A stretch of DNA of 64,000 bases from Rathayibacter sp. VKM Ac-2760 (GTDB lineage Bacteria > Actinomycetota > Actinomycetes > Actinomycetales > Microbacteriaceae), in assembly GCF_009834185.1 (NCBI RefSeq), contig NZ_CP047173.1, positions 744,001 to 808,000 of the forward strand. Reading direction: 5' to 3'. A program made the position numbers and the translations under genes. Below are positions 47,833-55,769 of the stretch, piece after piece. The first letter of the stretch is position 1. Every line of letters starts with the position of its first letter. The notes under the pieces are model-generated. The model was not told where the DNA came from, did no database searches, and was given only the letters and a program-made list of their open reading frames with translations.

Positions 47833-48789
47833 CTACTTCGCGGTGGGGCCGTAGAACGAGGTGATCTCGTCCAGCTCCATCTCGGCGGTGGTCTGGATGA
47901 GCTTCAGCAGCTCGGGGTCCAGGCCCGGCGAGAACTCCTCGAAGCGCTCCGGCGCGATCGTCGACGGCACGCCCTCGGGGGCCTGCTCGTTCGCCGAGAG
48001 GTCGGTGCCGTCGTTGGAGGGGGAGGCGCCGCGGAAGATCTTGCCCGCCTCGGACGCGCCCTCGAGGTCGAAGGTGAACTGCTTGCTCTGCAGGCCGAGG
48101 TCGACCAGCTTCTTCACCTCGGGGAACTTCTCGGCGTTGGTCTTCGGGATCGGCAGGGTCTTCCTCCAGTCGATGCCGAGGGTCTCCAGCGCCTTCGCGT
48201 AGCCGTTCTCGTGCGCCTGGTCGCGGACGATCAGGTAGGCGACCGTGGAGCGCGCGGTCTTGTTCTGCGTCATCTCGTAGATGCGGCACTTCTGCAGCCG
48301 GCCGGTCGACTCGAGCATGAGGTTGTAGAGCAGGTCGAGCACGAGGTTGCCCGAGTTGTAGACGTAGCTGCCGCTCCACGGGTTGCCGACCGAGTCGACG
48401 GGCAGGGCGCCCTGCGCTCCGACGAGGTAGTGGTGGATGTTGCCGGTGTCGAGCGCGATGCTCAGCGGAGTCGCGCCGCCGGCGCCCGGGGTGTCCAGCG
48501 GGTCGGTCGGCTTGCCCTGGTAGCGCGGCGAGCCGTCGAGCAGGCGGGAGATGGTGGTGCCGATCAGCTCGACGTGGCCGATCTCCTCCGTGCCGATGCC
48601 CTGGATCAGGTCGCGGTACGGCTTCGCGTCGGCGCCGCGGAAGTTCATCGCCTGGAAGAGGTACTGCATCATCGTGCGCATCTCGCCGAACTGCCCGCCG
48701 AGGCCCTCCTGCAGCGCGTTCGCGGCGGCCGGATCCGGCTCGTCCTGCTCGATGTCGTTGATGAGTCGTTGCACGTGGAAGTACACCAT
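47833..48789 (-). CDS. manganese catalase
   Basis: Protein of 318 residues that by family decomposes hydrogen peroxide with a dinuclear Mn centre in a four-helix bundle. It opens YFHVQRLINDIEQDEPDPAA and carries the metal-ligand helices: GGQFGEMRTMMQYLFQAMNF, GTEEIGHVELIGTTISRLL, and VRDQAHENGYAKALETLG with its Glu/His residues. The C-terminal part (TAEMELDEITSFYGPTAK) is also typical. Cytoplasmic, no signal peptide. The ATG is close to GGAGG; a GTG one codon later has better spacing. Single-gene unit. Confidence 0.93.
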   Translation of the reverse strand: MVYFHVQRLINDIEQDEPDPAAANALQEGLGGQFGEMRTMMQYLFQAMNFRGADAKPYRDLIQGIGTEEIGHVELIGTTISRLLDGSPRYQGKPTDPLDTPGAGGATPLSIALDTGNIHHYLVGAQGALPVDSVGNPWSGSYVYNSGNLVLDLLYNLMLESTGRLQKCRIYEMTQNKTARSTVAYLIVRDQAHENGYAKALETLGIDWRKTLPIPKTNAEKFPEVKKLVDLGLQSKQFTFDLEGASEAGKIFRGASPSNDGTDLSANEQAPEGVPSTIAPERFEEFSPGLDPELLKLIQTTAEMELDEITSFYGPTAK

Positions 48790-48972
48790 TGCCTCCAGAA
48801 GGATCGTCGGTGCCTCCACCCTCCGCCGCACTCGGGCGGTTTGCCGAGCCCCTTGCCACCGGGGGTGCGCAACGGACACTGCGCGCGCGGGCGGCGCGGG
48901 GGCCGGGCCGGAGCGGGGGCCGGGCCGGAGCGGGGCTCGTGCCGGGAGCGGGGCCTGTGGCAGGCTCGGAGG

Positions 48973-49254
48973 ATGACCGAGACCCGTACGGCGCCGCGCC
49001 CCGTCGACACCCGGGCGCTCGCGAGCGCGGGCGTCGCGGTGCTCGGTGCCCTGCTCGTCGGCGTTCCGCTGCTGGCGTCGGCGCTCGCCGTCGTCGCGAT
49101 CGTCCTCGCGCTCGGTGCCCGCGACCGTCTGCGCGCGGACGAGGCGCTCCGCGGTTCCCGGGCGAGCCTCGTCGGGTTCGTCCTCGGGCTCGGGGTGCTC
49201 GCGGTGGCGCTCGGTCCGCTGCTGCTGGGGTGGGTGCTCGGGCTGTTCGCCTGA
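48973..49254 (+). CDS. small two-span membrane protein
   Basis: Protein of 93 residues with a polar N-terminus (TETRTAPRPVDTRA), a long hydrophobic region that probably forms one or two helices (SAGVAVLGALLVGVPLLASA, LAVVAIVLALGARDRLRADE) and a final helix (LVGFVLGLGVLAVALGPLLL). It resembles small DUF4190-like proteins but is too short for a firm call. The ATG directly follows CGGAGG, so either a leaderless start or an unusual close Shine-Dalgarno. Convergent with the anti-sigma-like gene. Confidence 0.65.
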   Translation: MTETRTAPRPVDTRALASAGVAVLGALLVGVPLLASALAVVAIVLALGARDRLRADEALRGSRASLVGFVLGLGVLAVALGPLLLGWVLGLFA

Positions 49255-49263
49255 GTCCCGCGC

Positions 49264-49878
49264 CTACCGCTGCGCGAACGCCTCCCGGTACAGGCTCGTC
49301 AGCTCGGGGGAGTCGGCCGCGCTCAGGCCGCAGGTGAGGATCGTGTCGCCGTCGGCCGCGATCAGGTAGTCGATGCCGCGCTCGAAGACGATCGGGGCGC
49401 CGTCGACGGCGGACTCCTCCGCCTGGCTGACCTGCACGGAGTCGCCGACGTCGCCCGCGAACCGGTCCAGGACGCGCAGGGTCACGGTGCCGCCGTCGAT
49501 CGCGGCGACCTCGGCGCGGAAGGCGAGCTGCGACGGTGCGAGGGCCTCGGCGGTGACCGGCGCGCAGAGGTCCATCGGTCCGCCGGTCGCGGGCAGCCGC
49601 AGCGCGGAGGCCGAGCCGCCGGTGGTGACGCCGAGGGCGAAGGGGAGCAGGAGCGACGCGGCGGCTCCCACGGCGAGGGCGCCGACCCCGATGATCAGCC
49701 AGGGGGAGCGGCGGCGCCGGGCGGGGGCCGGGTCGCCGACGGACTGGCCGGTGCCCGACTCGCCGGTCGCCCGCTCGCGGTGCGCGGCCAGCTCCGCGCG
49801 GCCGAGCGGGGCGAGCCCCTCCGCCGGGTCGGTCGAGCGCACCAGTCGGCGCAGCTCCGAGTCCTCGATCGCGGTCAT
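49264..49878 (-). CDS. single-span membrane protein coupled to the ECF sigma factor, anti-sigma-like
   Basis: Protein of 204 residues. It has a cytoplasmic N-terminal region of about 57 residues (IEDSELRRLVRSTDPAEGLA), one membrane helix (WLIIGVGALAVGAAASLLLP) and an exported domain of about 120 residues with two Cys (PMDLCAPVTAEA and TILTCGLSAADSP). It starts inside the sigma gene's stop (ATGA), the normal place for an anti-sigma factor. No HxxxCxxC zinc motif is present in the cytoplasmic part, so if it is an anti-sigma it belongs to a non-zinc type. GAAGGAGGAG precedes the ATG. Confidence 0.72.
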   Translation of the reverse strand: MTAIEDSELRRLVRSTDPAEGLAPLGRAELAAHRERATGESGTGQSVGDPAPARRRRSPWLIIGVGALAVGAAASLLLPFALGVTTGGSASALRLPATGGPMDLCAPVTAEALAPSQLAFRAEVAAIDGGTVTLRVLDRFAGDVGDSVQVSQAEESAVDGAPIVFERGIDYLIAADGDTILTCGLSAADSPELTSLYREAFAQR

Positions 49879-50447
49879 CGTGCTCCTCCTTCTGTCGTCG
49901 TCGGGTCCTGCGTCGGGTCCTGCGTCGGATCCTGGGCGGCGCGGCCCTCGTACAGCTCCGCGAAGCGCAGTCGCGCGCGGTGCAGCCGGATCGACGCCGC
50001 GTTCGGCGTGATCCCGAGCACCTCGCCGATCTGGCGGGCGTCGAGCTCCTCCCACGACCACAGCCGCAGCAGCTCCGCGTCCGACTCGCGCAGCCGCGAG
50101 AGCACGAAGCGCACGGCGTCGTCGGTCGCCGAGGGTCCGTCCGCGTCGCGCACCTCCTGCGGCGGATCGACGACGGCGATGCGGTGGGTGAGCAGGACCT
50201 GGCGCCGCTGCATCCGTCGCGCGTTCTGCAGCTGCAGCCGGGCGACGCCGATCGACCAGGCGATCGGGTCGTCCTCGGGCACGTCGGCGAGGCGCCGCCA
50301 GAGCACGGAGAGGGTGGCGGCGAGCACGTCGTCGGCGGTGGCCTCGTCGGTGCGGCGCCAGAGGTAGCGGCGGACGGGATCGGCGACCGCGCCGGCGAGC
50401 ACGGCGAAGCGGTCGGGACCCGCGAGGGGAGCTGGCATGTGCCTCAT
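49875..50447 (-). CDS. ECF-type RNA polymerase sigma factor
   Basis: Protein of 190 residues. Region 2 is recognisable around RRYLWRRTDEATADDVLAAT and LSVLWRRLADVPEDDPIAWS. Region 4 reads SWEELDARQIGEVLGITPNA followed by ASIRLHRARLRFAELYE. The C-terminus ends in a tandem DPTQ repeat, DPTQDPTQDPTTTE. The ATG at 50447 follows GGAGGGAG. It is first in a two-gene unit with a membrane partner, so it likely responds to an envelope signal. Upstream of it begins a long tandem repeat array. Confidence 0.88.
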   Translation of the reverse strand: MRHMPAPLAGPDRFAVLAGAVADPVRRYLWRRTDEATADDVLAATLSVLWRRLADVPEDDPIAWSIGVARLQLQNARRMQRRQVLLTHRIAVVDPPQEVRDADGPSATDDAVRFVLSRLRESDAELLRLWSWEELDARQIGEVLGITPNAASIRLHRARLRFAELYEGRAAQDPTQDPTQDPTTTEGGAR

Positions 50448-50548
50448 GCTCCCTCCTGTCCGGCGCGCGCCCGGTTCTTTCACCGGCGCGCCGAACCCGC
50501 TCCCGGGCGCGTCACGGGGAGGCGGCGTGCGTGCCGCGCCGGCCGCGC

Positions 50549-51275
50549 CTCCGGCTCGTGATTCCGGCTCGGGCTCGTCGTTTCGGTGGGCTTTGGCGTG
50601 CCGGGGGTGGTTCTGCGTGCCGGAGGTGTGCCGCGGCCGGTTCTGCGGGACGTTCGGCTCGTGATTCGAGCTTCGGCTCGTCGTTTCGGTGGGTTTCCGC
50701 GTGCCGGGGGTGTTTCTGCGTGCCGGAGGTGTGTGGCGGGCGGTTCTGCGGGACGTTCGGCTCGTGATTCGAGCTCCGGCTCGTCGTTTCGGTCGGTTTC
50801 CACGTGCCGGGGGTGTTTCTGCGTGCCGGAGGTGTGTGGCGGGCGGTTCTGCGGGACCTTCGGCTCGCTATTCGAGCTTCGGCTCGCCGTTTCGGTCGGT
50901 TCCCGCGTGCCGGAGGTGTTTCTGCGTGCCGAAGGTGTGTGGCGGCCGGTTCCGCGGACCTTCGGCTCGTGATTCGAGCTCCGGCTCGTTGTTTCGGTGG
51001 GTTCCCGCGTGCCGGAGGTGGTTCTGCGTGCCGAAGGTGTGCCGCGGCCGGTTCCGCGGACCTTCGGCTCGTGATTCGAGCTCGGGCTCGTCGTTTCGCC
51101 CGGTTCCCGCGTGCCGGAGGTGTTTCTGCGTGCCGAAGGTGTGCCGCGTGCGGTTCGGCGGACGTTCGGCTCGTGGATCGAGCTCCGGCTCGTGATTCGA
51201 GCTCGGGCTCGTCGTCTCGCCCGGTTCCCGCGTGCCGGAGGCGTTTCCGCGTGCCGGAGGTGCGCCGTCGTCCGC
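50549..51275. repeat. seven tandem copies of a 102-103 bp repeat
   Basis: Copies begin at about 50549, 50652, 50755, 50858, 50960, 51062 and 51164. Each holds GGCTCGTGATTCGAGC, CTCGTCGTTTCGGT, CGCGTGCCGG-GGTG, TTCTGCGTGCCG and a CGGTTC(T/C)GCGG box. The last copy contains a short internal duplication and decays toward 51275. The array fills nearly all of the 885-bp gap between the sigma-factor gene and the uracil permease. Copies differ by scattered substitutions and two lengths, so no single frame codes through the array. It is best read as a non-coding minisatellite. Confidence 0.93.
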
Positions 51276-51332
51276 CCCGCCGCCTCGCTACTCTGAAGCG
51301 CCCCCGTCCCCCCTCTTCCGCCGAGGAGCCCC

Positions 51333-52655
51333 ATGCCCATCTGGTCCCTGCACGGCGACGGCCGCACCGTCGCGCCCGGAGCCGTCGTCGGCCCCGCCGA
51401 GCGCCTCAACTGGCCCGCGACCGTCGCGATCGGCGTCCAGCACGTCGTCGCGATGTTCGGCGCCACGTTCCTGGTGCCCGTGCTCACCGGCTTCCCCGTC
51501 GCGACGACGCTGCTCTTCTCCGGCGTCGGCACGCTGCTGTTCCTGCTGATCACCCGCAACAGGCTGCCCAGCTACCTCGGCTCGAGCTTCGCGTTCATCG
51601 CCCCGGTCACCGCGGCGACGGCGGTCGGCGGCACGGGCTCGGCGCTCGCCGGAGTCGTGGCCGTCGGCGTCCTGCTCACGCTCGTGGGCTTCGTGGTCCA
51701 GTTCGCCGGCCTCGGCTGGATCGACCGGCTGATGCCCCCGGTCGTCTCCGGCGCGATCGTGGCGCTGATCGGCTTCAACCTCGCCCCGACCGCCTGGTCG
51801 AGCTTCCAGCAGGCGCCGGTCACCGCGACGGTCACGCTCGCCGCGATCATCCTCGGCAGCGTCTTCTTCCGCGGCTTCCTCGGCCGCGTCTCGATCTTCG
51901 TCGGCGTCGTGATCGGCTACGTCGTCGCGCTGATCCGCAACGAGATCGACTACTCCGCCGTCGCCGACGCCGCCTGGGTCGGCCTGCCGCCGTTCACCTT
52001 CCCCGACTTCGCGTCCGGATCCACGTGGTCGGGCATCGCGATGTTCCTGCCCGTCGTCCTCGTGCTCATCGCCGAGAACGTCGGCCACGTCCGCGGCGTC
52101 GCGACGATGACCGACTCCTCCGTCAACCAGCACACCGGCCGCGCCCTGATCGCCGACGGCATCGCCACCACCGTCTCCGGCGCGTTCGGCGGCTCGGGCA
52201 CCACCACCTACGGCGAGAACATCGGCGTGATGGCCGCGACCCGCGTCTACTCGACCGCCGCCTACTGGGTCGCCGGTGTCACCGCCGTGCTGCTCAGCCT
52301 CTCGCCCAAGGTCGGAGCCGTCTTCAACTCGATCCCGGCCGGCGTCCTCGGCGGCGCGACCACCGCGCTCTACGGATTGATCGGCGTGATCGGCATCAAG
52401 ATCTGGATCGACAACCGCGTCGACTTCTCCCGCCCGGTCAACCAGTACACGGCCGCCGTCTCCCTCGTCATCGCGATCGCCGGCTTCTCCTTAAGCTCCG
52501 GCGGCTTCGAGCTCGGCGGCATCGTCCTCGGCGCGGCCGCGGCCCTCGTGATCTACCACCTCGGCAACGCCGTCGCCCGCTGGCGCCGCACCGGCGCCGA
52601 CGACGGCGGCCCGCTGCCCCCCATCGGCCAGCTCGGCGGCGACCCGCAGCACTGA
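51333..52655 (+). CDS. uracil/xanthine permease, NCS2 family
   Basis: Membrane transporter of 440 residues with about 14 helical segments. Family markers include the first helix region NWPATVAIGVQHVVAMFGAT, the short-strand motif YLGSSFAFIAPV, the catalytic Glu in LVLIAENVGHVRG and the second motif GSGTTTYGENIGVMAATRVY. The His in GVQH and the two Glu match UraA-type proton-coupled uracil uptake more than the purine group. The ATG follows CGAGGAG. It is a single-gene unit behind the tandem repeat array, so its promoter must lie within or just after the repeats. Confidence 0.93.
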   Translation: MPIWSLHGDGRTVAPGAVVGPAERLNWPATVAIGVQHVVAMFGATFLVPVLTGFPVATTLLFSGVGTLLFLLITRNRLPSYLGSSFAFIAPVTAATAVGGTGSALAGVVAVGVLLTLVGFVVQFAGLGWIDRLMPPVVSGAIVALIGFNLAPTAWSSFQQAPVTATVTLAAIILGSVFFRGFLGRVSIFVGVVIGYVVALIRNEIDYSAVADAAWVGLPPFTFPDFASGSTWSGIAMFLPVVLVLIAENVGHVRGVATMTDSSVNQHTGRALIADGIATTVSGAFGGSGTTTYGENIGVMAATRVYSTAAYWVAGVTAVLLSLSPKVGAVFNSIPAGVLGGATTALYGLIGVIGIKIWIDNRVDFSRPVNQYTAAVSLVIAIAGFSLSSGGFELGGIVLGAAAALVIYHLGNAVARWRRTGADDGGPLPPIGQLGGDPQH

Positions 52656-52678
52656 CCCGCGCCCGCCTCGATCCGTCA

Positions 52679-52715
52679 CGAACGGTCGTCCTCCGCGCAT
52701 GCGGACGGCCGTTCG
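52679..52715 (+). terminator. GC-rich hairpin after the permease gene
   Basis: CGAACGG...CCGTTCG arms with further internal pairing (CGTCC/GGACG) form an imperfect stem of about 15 bp starting 23 bp after the stop. There is no T-run, so terminator function is uncertain. Confidence 0.5.
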
Positions 52716-52744
52716 CGCCGGATCACGTGCGCCGGTCGTCCCGA

Positions 52745-52795
52745 TTCGGCACTTTCTGCTGGTTCCGCGGCTTCATACCCGCACAAAGTGTCGAA
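52745..52795. repeat. imperfect palindrome TTCGGCACTTT...AAAGTGTCGAA
   Basis: Arms of 14 bp (52745-52758 and 52782-52795) pair with one G-T and one mismatch around a 23-base spacer. It is more AT-rich than the surroundings. Size and layout recall the palindromic elements at 17.8, 47.0 and 62.0 kb, but the sequence differs. Confidence 0.6.
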
Positions 52796-52844
52796 TGGCG
52801 CGCCGGATCAGCCGGAGGCGTGCGGCCGGCGGGCTGGTGATCGT

Positions 52845-53047
52845 GGGTCTCGATACGCCGCTGCGCGGCTACTCGACCAGCATGCTCTGGTGGCCCTGCT
52901 GCGTGCGCGTGGGCGCTTCATGTTGATCGAGTAGCCCTCGGAGAGGGCGTATCGAGATCCTCCGTGGCAAGGGCGTGAGCGTGAAGCCACTGCTCTGGCG
53001 GGCGTGGGTCTCGATACGCCGCTGCGCGGCTGCTCGACCAGCGTGGG
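52845..53047. repeat. three dispersed-repeat copies
   Basis: Forward copies at about 52845-52884 and 53005-53045 flank a reverse copy at about 52919-52960, the same forward-reverse-forward layout as at 13.6 and 46.3 kb. The GC box is CGCCGCTGCGCGGC. Together with the two hairpins they explain the 425-bp gap; no gene is seen there. Confidence 0.83.
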
Positions 53048-53080
53048 GGCGCGGCTGCGCAGGCGGCAGCGCGCGGGAGG

Positions 53081-54016
53081 TCAGGCGTCCGCGGCGCGCA
53101 GGGCGAGCTTCGCGTACAGGTCCTCGAGGAGGAGGCGCGTGTCCACGTGCGTGTAGACGCGGACGTCCGGGCCGTCGCCGGCGCGGGGGCCGTACTGGCC
53201 GTCGGGCGTGATCGACGGGCGGGGGACCCGCGCCGTCCGGCTCGAGGAGGCGTCGGGCTCGAACGCCGAGAGCAGGGCGGTCGCGAGGACGAGCGGGCTG
53301 TCGCCGAGGGCGTAGGTCTCGCCGAGGCGGATGCCGTGCGCGGCGCCCATCCGGAAGACGCCGTCGAGCGCGTCGTACAGGTGCCGGCCGAGCTCGCCGG
53401 CGGTGCGCATCCGCACGCGCAGCTCGGCGACGGAGGCGAGCGGCTGCCGGTACGCGTCGCGCGGGAACTGCTCGATCGGCAGCGCCGACGCGAACACCTC
53501 CGCGGCGGCCGGCACGTCGATCAGCAGGTTGTACTCGATCGGCATCGCGCCGGGCGGAGGGACGGCCAGGCCCGGGTGCTCCGGCCCGCCGATCCAGACC
53601 AGCGTCATCCTGGCGGCGATCGACGGGTTGAGGCGCAGGGCCGCGGCGACCTCGGTCAGCCCGGCCCCGGCGCAGAGGTACAGCGGCCGCGGGTCGTCCC
53701 GGAGCGCCTCCGCCACGATCGCGTGAGCGGCCTCCGAGACACCGCCCGCCGTGTTCGAGCCCGCCAGCACCGGCACGTCCGAGCGCCCGCAGAGCGCGAG
53801 CACCTCGCGCGCCGCCGCGGCCGCGTTGTCGGCGGTCCGGTCGGACGCGTCGAACGGATCGCCCGGCCGCAGCCGCGAGCCGACGACGAGCGCCAGCTCG
53901 ACCGACTCCGACAGCGCGTGCTGCGCGAGCTGCACCAGCCCGTCCGGATCGCCGGAGTAGTCGTTGTCCGAGATCACCCGCACCCGGGGCGGCACCCCGC
54001 CCACGCCCCCGCTCAC
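53081..54016 (-). CDS. nucleoside hydrolase-like protein
   Basis: Protein of 311 residues with the inosine/uridine-preferring nucleoside hydrolase layout. The N-terminal strand and metal site read RVRVISDNDYSGDPDGLVQL; LYLCAGAGLTEVAAALRLNP and TLVWIGGPEHPG follow, then the AMPIEYNLLIDVPAAAEVFA segment that normally supplies the DP-A motif. The canonical DTDPGxDD calcium motif is changed to DNDYSGDPD, keeping the acidic residues at altered spacing. It starts with GTG overlapping the stop of the glycoside hydrolase gene. In this operon it may act on an N- or O-riboside of plant origin; substrate is uncertain. Confidence 0.8.
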   Translation of the reverse strand: MSGGVGGVPPRVRVISDNDYSGDPDGLVQLAQHALSESVELALVVGSRLRPGDPFDASDRTADNAAAAAREVLALCGRSDVPVLAGSNTAGGVSEAAHAIVAEALRDDPRPLYLCAGAGLTEVAAALRLNPSIAARMTLVWIGGPEHPGLAVPPPGAMPIEYNLLIDVPAAAEVFASALPIEQFPRDAYRQPLASVAELRVRMRTAGELGRHLYDALDGVFRMGAAHGIRLGETYALGDSPLVLATALLSAFEPDASSSRTARVPRPSITPDGQYGPRAGDGPDVRVYTHVDTRLLLEDLYAKLALRAADA

Positions 54017-55767
54017 GAGACCACCCGCGTCAGCCGCACGGCCATGAACTGCCGCGCCGGCAGCTCCACCCGGAAGGACCCGGAGAACACCCCCGGCACC
54101 CGCGACACCGTCATCCCCCAGGTGTCGATCACGTCGACGATCCAGGAGTCGGAGGGGTCCCGCACGATCTGCCGGAAGCGCGGCCGGTTGAAGCCGAAGT
54201 AGACCAGCTGCACGCCGCCGCCCCCGCCCCAGGGCGCGTCCCAGTCGGAGGGCAGCGGGTCGATCCGCCCGTCCGGCATCTCGGCGGTGAGGCGCCGCAG
54301 GAACGCGATGCGCGCCGGGCTGTCGCCGACGAGCTCGCCGCCCTTCGACCACCAGAGCTCCTCGCGGTCGTTGAGGTACGTCTCGCCGTGGCCGACGTAG
54401 CCGCCGCGGATCGCGCCCTCCCAGAACCGTCGGACCATCTCCTCGCCGGTGATGTTGCCCCAGCCCTGGTCGATGTCGCCCTCGTAGGCGCACTCGTCGA
54501 TCACGACGGGCTTGCCCCACTGCTCGCGCCAGGCGTCGGTGTTCTCGGCGGTGCGGTACACGTCGATCCGCTGCACGCTGGCGTGCGTGATCCAGGGCCG
54601 GGAGTAGTCGTAGAAGCCGAAGCAGTTGTGGATCGAGAGCAGGTGGCCCACCGGGTCCTCGGCGACGACGAGCGCGGCGAGGCGCTCCCAGTCGTCGACG
54701 GTCTTCGACCAGAGCAGGTCGTACTCGTTGGCGAGCGACCACCAGACGTTCGGCGAGGCGGCCAGGCGGCGGACCACGTAGCGGGTGACGAGGTCGTCGG
54801 CCGCGCGGCCCATGTCCGAGAAGCCCCAGCGGTCGTAGGCGTGGAAGAGGATCACGTCGGCCTGGATGCCGAGCGCGTCGAGATCGGCGACCCGCTCCTC
54901 CAGCCGGCGGAAGAACGCGGGCACGGGCCGGTCGAAGTCCCAGCCGTCGCCGTCGCGCTCGAACGGGTACAGCTCCGGCTCGTTGGTGTTGTACAGGTAC
55001 GCCTTCGGGAACACGCAGTGCCGGACCTTGGTGAACGGCGCGTCCGCGAGCGTCGCGAGGGTCGCCTCCTGCAGCGCCTCGGTCTGGTGCGTCCAGGCGT
55101 AGGCGGTCGTGCCGAGCGGCAGGTGCCGGGTGCCGTCCTCGTGCGCGAAATGGAAGGTGTCGGCGACCCGCACCGGCCCGTGCGCACCGGGCAGGGCGGC
55201 CTCCACGGTGACGGAGGCGGTGAGCCCGTCGAGGGAGCGCGCGGTGGAGGCGGTGGTCACGCTCCAGACGCCGGCGGCAGGAGGCAGGAAGCGCACCCGG
55301 TACACCCCGTCGCCGTCGTAGAAGCCGCCGGCCCGCACCGTCTCGTCGCCGAGTGAGAACTCCGCCGAGAACTCGACATCCACGAACGGATTGCCGTGCG
55401 ACGGCCCGTCGACGACGACCTCGGCCGGCGCCCACACGGTGCCGGGAGCGACCGGTCGCACCACGGCGGAGGCGACAGCCACGTCCTCGCCCTCGTAATC
55501 GGTGCGCGGCAGCACGGCCACCCGCTCCGGCCGCGGCGCCGCGACCCCGGAGTCGTCGACCGCGTCGAGCGCCGCCCAGAACGAGGCCTCGCGCTCGGGA
55601 TCCGCCTTGAGCAGCGGATCCATCCCCACGACGAGTCCGACGGGGGCGGAGCGCAGCTGCACCAGCAGCGGCGAGTTGACGACGCCCGGGACGAAGCGGC
55701 GCACGACGTCGCCCGCCTCCCCGTGGTCGAGGACGGCGGCCAGGGTCGATTCGCGGGAGAAGCCCAC
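54013..55767 (-). CDS. clan-A glycoside hydrolase with N-terminal DUF5060-like beta-sandwich
   Basis: Protein of 584 residues. The first 110 residues resemble a small helical domain (LVQLRSAPVGLVVGMDPLLK). A beta-sandwich of DUF5060 type follows (SHGNPFVDVEFSAEFSLGDE, GGFYDGDGVYRVRFLPPAAG), then a TIM barrel with FHFAHEDGTRHLPLGTTAYA, the acid/base Glu in WWSLANEYDLLW and the nucleophile Glu in PVVIDECAYEGD. A C-terminal strand domain carries DSWIVDVIDTWGMTV. The GTG at 55767 has GGAGGT six bases before it and is preferred to a GTG at 55773. Second gene of the TetR operon. Substrate not assigned. Confidence 0.82.
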   Translation of the reverse strand: MGFSRESTLAAVLDHGEAGDVVRRFVPGVVNSPLLVQLRSAPVGLVVGMDPLLKADPEREASFWAALDAVDDSGVAAPRPERVAVLPRTDYEGEDVAVASAVVRPVAPGTVWAPAEVVVDGPSHGNPFVDVEFSAEFSLGDETVRAGGFYDGDGVYRVRFLPPAAGVWSVTTASTARSLDGLTASVTVEAALPGAHGPVRVADTFHFAHEDGTRHLPLGTTAYAWTHQTEALQEATLATLADAPFTKVRHCVFPKAYLYNTNEPELYPFERDGDGWDFDRPVPAFFRRLEERVADLDALGIQADVILFHAYDRWGFSDMGRAADDLVTRYVVRRLAASPNVWWSLANEYDLLWSKTVDDWERLAALVVAEDPVGHLLSIHNCFGFYDYSRPWITHASVQRIDVYRTAENTDAWREQWGKPVVIDECAYEGDIDQGWGNITGEEMVRRFWEGAIRGGYVGHGETYLNDREELWWSKGGELVGDSPARIAFLRRLTAEMPDGRIDPLPSDWDAPWGGGGGVQLVYFGFNRPRFRQIVRDPSDSWIVDVIDTWGMTVSRVPGVFSGSFRVELPARQFMAVRLTRVVS

Positions 55768-55769
55768 GG

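Noticed and set aside
50549..51275. CRISPR array
   Set aside because: The repeats are about 102 bp, contiguous and imperfect, with no short repeat/unique spacer alternation and no cas genes in the window.
50480..51559. Long open frames across the tandem repeats, including a minus-strand frame of about 360 codons and several overlapping plus-strand frames
   Set aside because: They arise because the repeat period is 102 bp (34 codons) and lacks stops. Two periods of 103 bp shift the frame, no start has a Shine-Dalgarno, and the minus frame overlaps the 5' end of the clear uracil permease gene.
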